A stretch of DNA of 23,683 bases, taken from contig CAYMRF010000018.1 in NCBI GenBank assembly GCA_964392765.1, positions 1-23,683 on the forward strand, written 5' to 3'. Below the pieces are notes generated by a model, which had not been told where the DNA came from, ran no database searches, and was given only the letters and a program-made list of their open reading frames with translations. Positions 14,726 through 22,293 of the stretch are shown in pieces. The first letter of the stretch is position 1; each line of letters begins with the position of its first letter. The position numbers and the translations under genes are program-made. Source of the stretch: BTUB01 sp964392765. GTDB taxonomy: Bacteria; Babelota; Babeliae; Babelales; Vermiphilaceae.

Positions 14726-15280
14726 ATGAAACAAATACTAGTTAGTCTTCTCTTATCTGCACAACTATGCGTATATGCAACCGAATGCGATATTTCTAGT
14801 AAACCACTGCGCATTTACTTATGTTCTCGTCTCACGCAAAAAGCACGCGATTGGAATGATGAAATTTGCAAAGAATTATATTGTGATGAATCATTACATC
14901 TCTTTAGACCCCAGGATGTGGATTTAAAAGATCTGCGCGCCTATGATATGGATTATGCTGCCTATCATGAAGATTTTAAAGGCATTTGTGATTCCGATCT
15001 TTTACTGGTGTTACCTCCCTATGGAAGAGATTGCGCATGGGAGATTGGATGGTTTGGTGGCGCTCAAAAAGTTACGATCGCTTATGTGGAACAAGCGGAA
15101 GAATGGCTGCGCGATGCGATGGTAATGGGCGGGATCACTGCAATCGTTACTTCTTCGCAAGCTGCGTATGAAAAACTTTTAGAAAATCCCTTAACAGTGG
15201 ATAAAAGCCATTTAATTGAAGGCCGTAAAGAGTTGGCGACAACGATTAAGCAGATTTATCTGCAACATTCTAACAATTAA
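14726..15280 (+). CDS. exported nucleoside 2-deoxyribosyltransferase-like protein (184 aa)
   Basis: ATG 14726 has AAGGGG about 8 nt upstream and opens with a signal peptide (MKQILVSLLLSAQLCVYA, then TECD). A TTG 18 bp upstream is less likely because it would lie on the ribosome binding site. The mature part has the nucleoside 2-deoxyribosyltransferase fold pattern: an opening strand LRIYLCSRLTQKARDWN, a middle Asp-rich stretch, ICDSDLLLVLPPYGRDCAWEIGW with E106 at the position of the catalytic glutamate, and GGAQKVTIAYV. These enzymes swap or hydrolyse the base of deoxynucleosides. Export is unusual for the family. It sits 109 bp after tdk on the same strand, which fits salvage of external nucleosides. 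Exact substrate unknown. Confidence 0.75.
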   Translation: MKQILVSLLLSAQLCVYATECDISSKPLRIYLCSRLTQKARDWNDEICKELYCDESLHLFRPQDVDLKDLRAYDMDYAAYHEDFKGICDSDLLLVLPPYGRDCAWEIGWFGGAQKVTIAYVEQAEEWLRDAMVMGGITAIVTSSQAAYEKLLENPLTVDKSHLIEGRKELATTIKQIYLQHSNN

Positions 15281-15282
15281 CA

Positions 15283-15510
15283 CCATTTCTCGACTCGACT
15301 AAAGTCTCGCTGGAAAACGAACGGAGTGGTGCAGCTTAAAGTTATTTGTTCGCTCGTCCTGAGCCTGTCGAAGGATTCGAGCGCTCGAATGGTTCGACGA
15401 GCTCACCACGAGCAGTTAGGATCAACAATTTTATATAAGGCTTCTTTTCTGCTAGTCTATTTCTATCATCGTTCGTTTCGAGTGAGGGATTTTATCCCGA
15501 ATCGAGAAAT
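15283..15510. repeat. 228-bp composite palindromic element (copy B)
   Basis: This fills most of the gap between the deoxyribosyltransferase-like gene and radA. Its ends are inverted repeats: CATTTCTCGACTCG at 15283-15296 against CGAATCGAGAAATG at 15497-15510, and further in GAACGG-type arms (up to 15324 on the left, from 15470 on the right). The right arm (CGTTCGTTTCGAGTGAGG, GAATCGAGAAATG) repeats the motifs of the element at 10947-11030. A separate 60-bp palindrome sits at the middle left. The 15413-15469 stretch is plain AT-rich DNA. No transposase is present; it looks like a non-autonomous, MITE-like or composite REP element. Confidence 0.8.
15353..15412. repeat. 60-bp REP-like imperfect palindrome
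   Basis: The element is centred at 15382/15383 on the perfect 16-bp palindrome ATTCGAGCGCTCGAAT (15375-15390). Its 20-bp arms (15353-15372 and 15393-15412) pair at 16 of 20 positions, plus one wobble, with unpaired 2-nt steps (GG/GG and CC/CC) at regular spacing. The arms contain CCTGAGCCTGTCGAAGG and TTCGACGAGCTCACCA, which from memory belong to a short repeat found in intergenic regions of many unrelated bacteria. Hairpins with regular internal loops are typical of REP sequences mobilised by RAYT transposases. Confidence 0.85.
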
Positions 15511-15538
15511 GTTAATTTCATAAAAATTAATAAATTCT

Positions 15539-16885
15539 ATGGCAAAACAAAAAAGCTCATTCTCATGTTCAAATTGCACCTACCAAACTTTAAAGTGGAT
15601 GGGTTGCTGCCCGGAGTGCAAAGAGTGGGATTCATTTACTGAAAATATTTCTGCGGCAGTAGTTCCTGGCTCAAAAGTAGTTAAAGCTCAGGGAACGGCC
15701 GCAATCATGACGCCTTTAAATACCGTGCACACGGTGCAAGTCCCCCGCATGAATTCAGAAATTGCTGAATGGGATCGCGTAGTGGGCGGTGGCATTATGC
15801 CAAGCTCTTTACTTATTCTCACGGGTGACCCTGGAATTGGTAAATCAACGTTACTCTTGCAGATTTGCAATGGCCTGGCAAAAAATCATATCGTCTATTA
15901 TTTTTCTACCGAAGAATCATTGCAGCAAGTGAAGCAGCGCGCTGAGCGGCTTGATGTGATTAATGATAACCTCTTATTTTCTGATCAAGCAGATTTAGAG
16001 ACCATTATTGCTACCGCACAAGCGCAAAAGCCTGATATTGTGATTATCGATTCAATTCAAAATTGCTATACCGCTGCCGCGAGCACATTTCCAGGCAGCG
16101 TGGGCCAGTTGCGCGAATCGGCGTTTCATCTTATGCGTTTGGCAAAAGAGAATAATATCACCGTGATTGTGAGCGGCCATATCACCAAAGAAGGCACGAT
16201 CGCTGGGCCAAAAACTTTGGAGCATATGGTGGATGGCGTATTTTATCTGCAAGGAGAAGATCGCTGGCAAACCCGCGTGTTACGTTCGGTAAAAAACCGT
16301 TTTGGTACTATTAATGAACTTGGTTTTTTTGAGATGCAAGAAAACGGACTGCAAGAAGTTCCTAACATTAATGAACATTTAATTAGCGAGCTTTCTCATG
16401 CGCCTGGTTCAGTTTTGGTGAGCGTGATTGAAGGATCGCGGCCTTTGCTCATCGAACTGCAAGCACTTACCATTGAATCGAAACTGGGAATACCCCAACG
16501 CGTGGTTTCTGGTCTTGATCAAAAGCAAGTGGTGCTCATTGCTGCAATCTTAGAAAAGTATCTGCATGTGAAATTAAGCACGAATGATATTTTCTTTAAA
16601 GTAAGCGGGGGGTTTAAGATTAAAGGAAGCTCAACCGATCTGGGAATTGCCCTTGCCTTACTTTCTAGCTATTTTCAACAATCGATTCCTGATAAATCTA
16701 TTGCGCTCGGAGAAATTAGTTTAACGGGTGAAATAAAACCTATTAATCAAATTAATCTATTCGTAAAAGAGGCTGAAAAATTCGGGATTCAACAGGTATT
16801 GGTTGCGAAAAATCAAAAAATTGACGGGGCTTGCACGGCTAAACGATTTACTAATGTTTATGAATTGCTTTCACTTTTTAACTAG
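15539..16885 (+). CDS. radA: DNA repair protein RadA
   Basis: 448 residues with all RadA parts: N-terminal zinc finger (C10, C13, C24, C27), RecA-like ATPase with Walker A GDPGIGKST at 96-104 and Walker B DIVIIDSIQ, the RadA signature KNRFG at 252-256, and a C-terminal Lon-protease-like domain ending around the KEAEKFGIQQVLVAKNQ stretch. RadA is a hexameric helicase that drives branch migration during recombinational repair, in the cytoplasm. No ribosome binding site is visible before ATG 15539, whose upstream bases are A/T only after the palindromic element. The stop TAG overlaps the stop of the convergent ankyrin gene in a shared CTAG. Confidence 0.96.
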   Translation: MAKQKSSFSCSNCTYQTLKWMGCCPECKEWDSFTENISAAVVPGSKVVKAQGTAAIMTPLNTVHTVQVPRMNSEIAEWDRVVGGGIMPSSLLILTGDPGIGKSTLLLQICNGLAKNHIVYYFSTEESLQQVKQRAERLDVINDNLLFSDQADLETIIATAQAQKPDIVIIDSIQNCYTAAASTFPGSVGQLRESAFHLMRLAKENNITVIVSGHITKEGTIAGPKTLEHMVDGVFYLQGEDRWQTRVLRSVKNRFGTINELGFFEMQENGLQEVPNINEHLISELSHAPGSVLVSVIEGSRPLLIELQALTIESKLGIPQRVVSGLDQKQVVLIAAILEKYLHVKLSTNDIFFKVSGGFKIKGSSTDLGIALALLSSYFQQSIPDKSIALGEISLTGEIKPINQINLFVKEAEKFGIQQVLVAKNQKIDGACTAKRFTNVYELLSLFN

Positions 16886-17475
16886 GTTTCTTGGCCTCGA
16901 TCAATATCGTTATGCCAATCTTTGATAGCACCTTTTTGTTTGAGAAGCATAATTACTTGATCTTTATCAGCAACTTCCGCCATCCGATGTTGGATATCAC
17001 ACCGCCAAGATTCATTATACGCTACATACAATGGAGACCAACCATAGAAATTTTTACGATGAACATTTGCTTTTGATTCTAATAATGCGGCTACAATTTT
17101 TGATTTATAGTGAGTAACTGCCATATGAAGAGCAGTGTTATTTGCGCGACTTTCACATGGTAGATTTGGATCGGCGCCTGCTTGTAAAAGTTCTTGAACA
17201 ATTTTTAAATCGGCTTCTTTATCATCATCGAAATAACAGCGATTACAGACGTGCATCAAAGGAGTAAAACCGCAGCTCACGCCATTGGCGTCTACACCAT
17301 TCCTGAGATAATGTCTCACTGCATTAAAGTTGCCTTCTTCTGCAGCGTCGCACAATAGAGATATCCAATTGACATTTGGGTGGCCCGTATATTTAATATA
17401 ATCACCTGATCTAGAAAAGTTTTTTTGCGAAATACCAGCGAAGAATAACAAAATAATGCCTGAGTAAACCTTCAT
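16882..17475 (-). CDS. secreted ankyrin-repeat protein (197 aa)
   Basis: The N-terminus MKVYSGIILLFFAGIS is a signal peptide. Residues 35-180 are mostly ankyrin repeats: WISLLCDAAEEGNFNAVRHYLRNGVDANG (repeat 1), FTPLMHVCNR...LKIVQELLQAGADPNL (repeat 2, with a short insertion), NTALHMAVTHYKSKIVAALLESKANVHR (repeat 3), and WSPLYVAYNES...VIMLLKQKGA (repeat 4). The repeats make a curved surface for protein binding. Being exported, it could meet periplasmic, surface or host proteins; no catalytic residues are seen. Its stop lies in the CTAG shared with radA. It is divergent from the FAD oxidoreductase gene. Confidence 0.9.
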   Translation of the reverse strand: MKVYSGIILLFFAGISQKNFSRSGDYIKYTGHPNVNWISLLCDAAEEGNFNAVRHYLRNGVDANGVSCGFTPLMHVCNRCYFDDDKEADLKIVQELLQAGADPNLPCESRANNTALHMAVTHYKSKIVAALLESKANVHRKNFYGWSPLYVAYNESWRCDIQHRMAEVADKDQVIMLLKQKGAIKDWHNDIDRGQET

Positions 17476-17563
17476 ATGCCCTCAATAATGCAAAAATCAA
17501 AAATAACAAACGTCATTATTATATCTTAATATTTTCAACACCGAGCCTTATTTAATAATATTG

Positions 17564-17593
17564 TTGCGAGCAATGGCCCCCATTCGTTATAGT
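17564..17593 (+). promoter_or_regulatory. candidate promoter of the FAD oxidoreductase gene
   Basis: TTGCGA (17564-17569), 18 bp, then TATAGT (17588-17593), 25 bp before the chosen ATG. The spacer contains the small inverted repeat AATGG-CCC-CCATT, which could be a protein-binding site. Both boxes are imperfect. Confidence 0.4.
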
Positions 17594-17618
17594 GATTTAT
17601 AGAAAAAGGAGAATTGCC

Positions 17619-18782
17619 ATGAAAAATATCAAGGCTTTATTTGGTATTGTAATACTTTTTGCAAGCATTAATTTACTTGGACATCAATCCCTCTACCCGA
17701 CCAAGTCACGCTACATCTGCGATTATGAGTGGGCAATTGTAGGTGCGGGTCCAGCGGGAATTATTGTAATTGGCCTTCTTCTTGATTTAGGTGTAGATCC
17801 TAAAAGTATTGTATGGATAGATCCGGAATTTAATGTGGGTAGAATTGGCAAATATTATTCCACCGTTCCGGGTAACGCAAAAACCAAAGTGTATATTGAA
17901 TTTTTAACATCATGTAATGCGTTCCAAGAAGCCAACGCTCCGGCAGTTGGCAAGCTTTATGATATGGATCAAGAAGTAGAATATCCGTTGGGAGTAGTGG
18001 TAGAACCCTTGGCAGAAATTTCGGAATATTTATGCACTAAAATTACTTGTAAAAAAGGTTCAATGTGCAGCCTCAATTTTGTAAATGATGTATGGCAAGT
18101 GGGAACTAATACCTGCCCTTGCATCACGGCATCGCATGTGGTTTTGGCAACAGGATGCCATCCAAAAAAACTAGACTATGATTGCAAAGCAGAAATTCCT
18201 TTAGATATTGCATTAAATAAATCTGCATTGGCTCAGCACGTATCTATGAAAGATACTGTGGCAGTAGTAGGCAGCGCGCAATCGGCAATTCTTTTATTAA
18301 AATATCTTTCAGAACTTTCGTGCGGTAGAGTGATAAACTTCTACCGTAATCCTATAGAATTTGGCGGAGAATCCGGACTTAAAGCAATGACTGCGCGCTG
18401 GGCACAAGATGTCTTGCTCAAAACTCCACCAGCAAATTTGATTCGTTTATACAATTCGTGCGATGCACTCAAAGCGTGGGTGCCTATCTGCACCAAAATA
18501 ATCTATGCCGTGGGATTTGAGCGCAATGAATTGCCAACCATAGCGAATGCTCCCTATCTTAATTATGAAGATCGCACCGGCACGATTGGCCCGCGCTTAT
18601 TTGGTATTGGTATTGCATTTCCAGAAAAGTTTGAAGATGAAACGGGCAAAACTATTAGCCGCATCGGATTATTAGCATTTATGGAATATGCGCAAGAGAT
18701 GCTACCGCAATGGATGGCAACTAAGATATCGCTCTCGCGCTATCAACAGTTTGATGAATTATTTACAATCGATTTGTTGTAA
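17619..18782 (+). CDS. exported FAD/NAD(P)-binding oxidoreductase (387 aa)
   Basis: ATG 17619 is preceded by AAAGGAG 8 nt upstream; a GTG at 17592 would place coding sequence over that site. Signal peptide at residues 1-21. The FAD-binding Rossmann motif is VGAGPAGI (G42, G44, G47), followed by IVWIDPEFNVGRIGKYY and VPGNAKT, a combination seen in a monooxygenase-like branch of flavoproteins. A second dinucleotide-binding motif (VAVVGSAQSAILLLKYL) lies mid-protein, and IIYAVGFE before the C-terminus is the usual second FAD contact. The family probably oxidises a small substrate with NAD(P)H; substrate unknown. Being exported is odd, because a Sec-exported flavoprotein must find FAD and NAD(P)H outside. 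The stop abuts the convergent PLP gene stop. Confidence 0.82.
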   Translation: MKNIKALFGIVILFASINLLGHQSLYPTKSRYICDYEWAIVGAGPAGIIVIGLLLDLGVDPKSIVWIDPEFNVGRIGKYYSTVPGNAKTKVYIEFLTSCNAFQEANAPAVGKLYDMDQEVEYPLGVVVEPLAEISEYLCTKITCKKGSMCSLNFVNDVWQVGTNTCPCITASHVVLATGCHPKKLDYDCKAEIPLDIALNKSALAQHVSMKDTVAVVGSAQSAILLLKYLSELSCGRVINFYRNPIEFGGESGLKAMTARWAQDVLLKTPPANLIRLYNSCDALKAWVPICTKIIYAVGFERNELPTIANAPYLNYEDRTGTIGPRLFGIGIAFPEKFEDETGKTISRIGLLAFMEYAQEMLPQWMATKISLSRYQQFDELFTIDLL

Positions 18783-19910
18783 TTATCGCATATAGGATTG
18801 TAAAAAAACTGGCATGTTGTGTGGACTTATCCCCTGCACAACATCAGAAAACTCTTGCGAACAATAGGTATTCCAGAAAAGGACAGTATCGGTTGGCTTA
18901 AATACCTGCAATGTGCAATCCATAATGAGCGCGGCTGCAGTTTTGGCCGTATAAGTCTCATCGAGAATTATATTTTCTATGCGCAGGAAAAGATCACGCG
19001 CAAGTTCTGCTTGCGGCGTTGTGCGTGCATACGCACCACCGAAAAATTGAGTATTAATATCGAACTCATCTTTATCCCACTCAAAAAGAGGGAATTTGCT
19101 ATCGATGGAATGTAACAAAGTATTTGTTTCTTGGATCAGTATGCACAATTTTTCTTTAGTATATTTCTTGGAATCAGTTACCTGAACTATTTTTAATTTT
19201 GTTTTTAATCCGGTAGCTTTGAGGCCTAATAATAATCCAGCCGCAGTTCCTAAACTTCCCATCGTGATATAAAGATAGTCTGGCTCAGGTAGAATCCCTT
19301 GATCAATTTGCTGCTTTAATTCAAATGCCGCGTTTACCCAGCCGATAATGCCGATCTTATTCGAACCGCCCATGGGGATAACATACGGGTTAGGATCAAG
19401 ATTTTTTTCTTGCAAGAATGCTTGCAACTCTTGCGGCGTTAACTCGCGATCAAATGGACATTCAAATAACGAGCACCCATACGCAACATCGAGCATAAGG
19501 TTTCTCTTGAGATTACGAGTAACTGGTTGCGGCATGAGAAAGGCTATGCTTTGCAAATCCAGTTGTTGAGCATATGCAGCAACGCTGGTGATATTATTAG
19601 AAGCAATACCGCCATAGGCAAGAACTGTTTTATGATTTTGCTTGAGTGCATCTGCGAGTAAAAATTCTAGCTTGCGAACTTTATTACCACCAAATAGTTT
19701 GCCCGAGAGATCTTCACGTTTAATATAAAGTTGTGCATTATTCAAATAGTTTCCCATATGCTGCAACTGCTCAACTGGAGTTGGCCAATCGCCAAGCTGA
19801 ACATAGTGCAATTGTTGCAATAATGCAAAACGCTCAAAAAGAGGAATGTTTGCAGAAATTTGCATCCCGATAATTCCCAACCCTAATAAAAGATATTTTG
19901 TGTGTCCCAT
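18783..19910 (-). CDS. PLP enzyme of the ACC deaminase/D-cysteine desulfhydrase family (375 aa)
   Basis: The frame is open upstream to 20114, but that stretch covers a terminator and the previous gene's end. ATG 19910 has AAAGGAG upstream and starts a signal-like N-terminus (MGHTKYLLLGLGIIGMQISA). The fold-type II PLP signature is clear: REDLSGKLFGGNKVRKLEFL with K77 as the PLP lysine, and AYGGIASNNITSVAAYA. The usual Asn-His after Ser is Asn-Asn here. GSLGTAAGLLLG binds the PLP phosphate. D-cysteine desulfhydrase (releases pyruvate, H2S and ammonia) is a better guess than ACC deaminase, but related D-amino-acid activities are possible. The signal-like N-terminus suggests export. It is downstream of the membrane protein gene, with a terminator between. 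Confidence 0.87.
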   Translation of the reverse strand: MGHTKYLLLGLGIIGMQISANIPLFERFALLQQLHYVQLGDWPTPVEQLQHMGNYLNNAQLYIKREDLSGKLFGGNKVRKLEFLLADALKQNHKTVLAYGGIASNNITSVAAYAQQLDLQSIAFLMPQPVTRNLKRNLMLDVAYGCSLFECPFDRELTPQELQAFLQEKNLDPNPYVIPMGGSNKIGIIGWVNAAFELKQQIDQGILPEPDYLYITMGSLGTAAGLLLGLKATGLKTKLKIVQVTDSKKYTKEKLCILIQETNTLLHSIDSKFPLFEWDKDEFDINTQFFGGAYARTTPQAELARDLFLRIENIILDETYTAKTAAALIMDCTLQVFKPTDTVLFWNTYCSQEFSDVVQGISPHNMPVFLQSYMR

Positions 19911-19963
19911 TATTAGAATACTCCTTTGATATTTAAAGTGATAGAAAATTAACATAGAGCAAT

Positions 19964-19995
19964 AAAAAAGCCCCGAACAATGCCGGGGCTTTTTT
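19964..19995 (-). terminator. rho-independent terminator after the 20011-20619 gene
   Basis: A perfect 12-bp stem, AAAAAAGCCCCG (19964-19975) and CGGGGCTTTTTT (19984-19995), with an 8-nt loop and six T at the end in both directions. It lies 15 bp after the stop of the membrane protein gene and about 50 bp before the PLP gene start. Confidence 0.92.
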
Positions 19996-20010
19996 GAATG
20001 ATTTAAAAAA

Positions 20011-20619
20011 TTACTTATTGTTTTGTTGGCGTTTGAGATATTGCTCGAGCAAAATTTGTTTTGAAGCTGCAAATCTTCCCACTTTATTGAAAACAGTTGC
20101 GCCGCCATAGACACTCATTGCACCAAATACTGCCACTGCTCCAGCCGCTGATTGCGGCACTGGAATTTCAGTGTCGCGTAATAAAGCTGCTATTTGCGAT
20201 GTTTGATTGCCAAGTCTATCCAGAATCCCACCTTCGCAAATCATAGGCTCAGTAACAAAAAGTCCACCAGCTCCACCAATTAATGTTGCGCCTACTGCTG
20301 CGCTATAGCCCGCAAGCTTTAAACTCGGATCATCTACGGCAGCCGCTATACCCGCAGGAAGAGATCCGGCAATAAGACCCGGCTCAAATCCTGTTCCTTT
20401 AATAAAACAAAGCTGAGAAAGACCAAGCATGACCCCTGTCGCAAAAAGCCCTTTTACTACTCTTATGATCATTGCTTTTTTATTCGCATCAATTTCTTGC
20501 TGACTCACTTTATCAAGCTGCTCATCCAGTTGAGCAGAAGTAACATTTGCTCGTAATGACAGAGCAAATAATAAAGCAACACACAAAGTTAATTTGGAAA
20601 TATGGTGTAAACGATTCAT
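20011..20619 (-). CDS. signal-peptide, Gly/Ala-rich membrane protein, unknown function (202 aa)
   Basis: I do not recognise this protein. Signal peptide at residues 1-24 (LTLCVALLFALSLRANV). A charged helix (SAQLDEQLDKVSQQEIDANKK) is followed by about four hydrophobic, Gly/Ala-rich segments: VVKGLFATGVMLGLSQLCF, PGLIAGSLPAGIAAAV, AGYSAAVGATLIGGAGGLFV and SAAGAVAVFGAMSVYGGATV. The C-terminus is basic (ASKQILLEQYLKRQQNNK). The pattern suggests a small inner-membrane or membrane-inserting protein. ATG 20619 has AAAGGG upstream, and a good promoter overlaps the 3' end of the VanX-type gene. It is a single-gene unit, ended by the 19964-19995 terminator. Confidence 0.75.
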   Translation of the reverse strand: MNRLHHISKLTLCVALLFALSLRANVTSAQLDEQLDKVSQQEIDANKKAMIIRVVKGLFATGVMLGLSQLCFIKGTGFEPGLIAGSLPAGIAAAVDDPSLKLAGYSAAVGATLIGGAGGLFVTEPMICEGGILDRLGNQTSQIAALLRDTEIPVPQSAAGAVAVFGAMSVYGGATVFNKVGRFAASKQILLEQYLKRQQNNK

Positions 20620-20654
20620 AAATATACCCTTTTATTAAAAATGATTCGAGCATG

Positions 20655-20683
20655 AGTATATGACAGTAGAACTGATTAATCAA
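20655..20683 (-). promoter_or_regulatory. promoter of the 20011-20619 gene
   Basis: On the minus strand TTGATT (20678-20683) and TATACT (20655-20660) are separated by 17 bp; each box is close to the sigma-70 consensus. The -35 box overlaps the stop codon of the upstream D-Ala-D-Ala dipeptidase gene, so the membrane protein can be expressed independently of it. Confidence 0.58.
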
Positions 20684-21311
20684 GTTGGCTCAACGCGACA
20701 TCGAGCGGCTCAAATTGTTGCCAATTATTGAGATCAAAATGCCACCATTCTGCTTTTATGCCCTTAAATCCATGCTTTTCCATAACTGCATCAAGAATTG
20801 CTCGATTCTTTTTTACCTGCGCGGAAAGTTCTGGGCAATCGCGCCATGCACGTTTACTAAAATCATCAAAGCCGGTACCCATATCAAGCTCTTTGCCTGT
20901 TGCAAGATCGATAATAGTGAGATCGACGGTGGTGCCTCTCGTATGACGACCTCCCCCTTTAGCAGGGTTGGTCACATAATTTTCTCGTTCATTCTCATCC
21001 GGAAACTGTTGAGCACAAACATCCCACATTTTCTTTTGCGCTGAAAGGGGACGATAGCCATCCCAAACTTTTAATCCAAGACCTTTCGCAGCCAATTCTT
21101 TTTGGATTTCATTGAGACGAACTGCAACCTCTTGCAAAACATAACACTTGCTACATTCGTAGATCACTTCATTCGTAAAATTATTTGAAGTTGCATATAC
21201 CGTCTCAATCTTTATTGATGGATTAACGTTCTTAACTAAAACGAGATTCGGTTTTGCTGCAAGGTATAAACAATTAAATTGTAATAGGCTGATTATTATA
21301 ATTTTTTTCAT
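20676..21311 (-). CDS. exported D-alanyl-D-alanine dipeptidase, VanX/DdpX family
   Basis: 211 residues with a signal peptide (MKKIIIISLLQFNCLYLAA). The M15D signatures are intact: DGYRP with R87, then GRHTRGTTVDLT with zinc ligands H123 and D130, then AEWWHF with catalytic E188 and zinc ligand H191. The enzyme cleaves D-Ala-D-Ala dipeptide to D-alanine. There are no vanH/vanA or regulator genes nearby, so it is not a glycopeptide-resistance cluster. Export to the periplasm fits recycling of cell-wall fragments or use of D-Ala as nutrient. ATG 21311 has GGGAGAAG upstream. It is divergent from the fucosyltransferase-like gene, with only 52 bp between the starts. Confidence 0.93.
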   Translation of the reverse strand: MKKIIIISLLQFNCLYLAAKPNLVLVKNVNPSIKIETVYATSNNFTNEVIYECSKCYVLQEVAVRLNEIQKELAAKGLGLKVWDGYRPLSAQKKMWDVCAQQFPDENERENYVTNPAKGGGRHTRGTTVDLTIIDLATGKELDMGTGFDDFSKRAWRDCPELSAQVKKNRAILDAVMEKHGFKGIKAEWWHFDLNNWQQFEPLDVALSQLD

Positions 21312-21363
21312 AAACTTCTCCCAACAATTGAAAAATAAAAACAGTTCACAGTACAGTTAATAT

Positions 21364-22293
21364 ATGAAGAACCTGATAGTACTTTATATATTCTTATTGT
21401 TTAATTGCAAGTGCGCTCCTTCTGCGATCACGTATGAATTGAATGGCGGAAGATTCGGCGATAATTTGAGCACTTTTTGTAAAGCAAAATTGCTTTCGCA
21501 TAAATATCAACTCCCATTTCTCTATAAGCAATTTGAGTATTCTGATCAGCTTATTTTACACACTACTCAAACCGTATACACACAAGAGCACGCTACTCAG
21601 TTTGAAGAGATTATATACATAAAAACAGAAGATGATATTAAAAAGAATAAAAATAAAAATGCACTTTTAGTCGTCAATTTTTACACCGCATGCCCAGGAA
21701 TCTATGAGTATGGGTTTAACAATGCCGCATTCGCTACCGAAATTAAACAATTACTATCACCCGTGCATCCTGCAACGATTATAGAAAAAAATGAGAATGA
21801 TATTACGATTGCTTTGCATGTCCGCAAAGGAGGCGGATTTGATGCGCCACTTGCCTCGGACCAAGTTCATAAAAGCTCTGAAAGAAAATCTGTTTATGCT
21901 GATCAGAAGTGGCCAACAAAATTTCCGCCAGATCAATTTTATATTGATCAATTGCGGACTATGCGAAAATTATTGAATTTAAATAAGCGTATGATCGTCT
22001 ATCTATTTACTGATGATCCTAATCCTGCGCAATTGGCTCAACGATATAAGCAAAAGCTAGCTGATCTGGATTTAGAATTTAGATATCGGCAAAAAGGTAA
22101 TAGCCATAATGCGAATGTGGTAGAAGATTATTACTTGATGGCGCAATGCGATTGCATGATTCGCTCAACATCATTGCTGGCAAAAGCTGCGCAAGTTCTC
22201 GGAAATCACGAGATTATTATCTACCCGATTACGGGATATTGGGTTGAGGATACATTGATCATCAACCCGGTGGGAATTATTTTACGCAACTAG
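21364..22293 (+). CDS. exported fucosyltransferase-like protein (309 aa)
   Basis: Signal peptide at residues 1-22 (LIVLYIFLLFNCKCAPSA). The N-terminal GGRFGDNLSTFCKAKLLS (28-45) matches the GG-hGN-h opening of alpha-1,2-fucosyltransferase (GT11)-like proteins. ALHVRKGGGF (151-160) matches their HxRRGD-type sugar-nucleotide motif, with K and G in place of RGD. FTDDP near residue 216 and DYYLMAQCDCMIRSTSLLAKAAQVLG near 255-280 are the later conserved blocks. It probably transfers or binds a GDP-fucose-like donor, but the altered motif and export (where sugar nucleotides are scarce) make activity uncertain. No clear ribosome binding site precedes ATG 21364. The stop TAG is shared, in a CTAG, with the convergent VOC gene. 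Confidence 0.68.
   Translation: MKNLIVLYIFLLFNCKCAPSAITYELNGGRFGDNLSTFCKAKLLSHKYQLPFLYKQFEYSDQLILHTTQTVYTQEHATQFEEIIYIKTEDDIKKNKNKNALLVVNFYTACPGIYEYGFNNAAFATEIKQLLSPVHPATIIEKNENDITIALHVRKGGGFDAPLASDQVHKSSERKSVYADQKWPTKFPPDQFYIDQLRTMRKLLNLNKRMIVYLFTDDPNPAQLAQRYKQKLADLDLEFRYRQKGNSHNANVVEDYYLMAQCDCMIRSTSLLAKAAQVLGNHEIIIYPITGYWVEDTLIINPVGIILRN

Noticed and set aside
15326..15523. 65-codon open frame upstream of radA
   Set aside because: It runs through the palindromic element on both arms, lacks a ribosome binding site and has no protein-like composition; it is a repeat artefact.
18783..20114. Extended 443-codon form of the PLP enzyme
   Set aside because: The extra 68 codons cover a strong terminator and the end of the previous gene; ATG 19910 has a good ribosome binding site and a signal-like N-terminus.
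20676..21311. Glycopeptide resistance cluster suggested by the VanX-type gene
   Set aside because: No vanH, vanA/B ligase, VanS or VanR gene lies nearby, and the enzyme has a signal peptide, which fits peptidoglycan turnover or nutrition instead.
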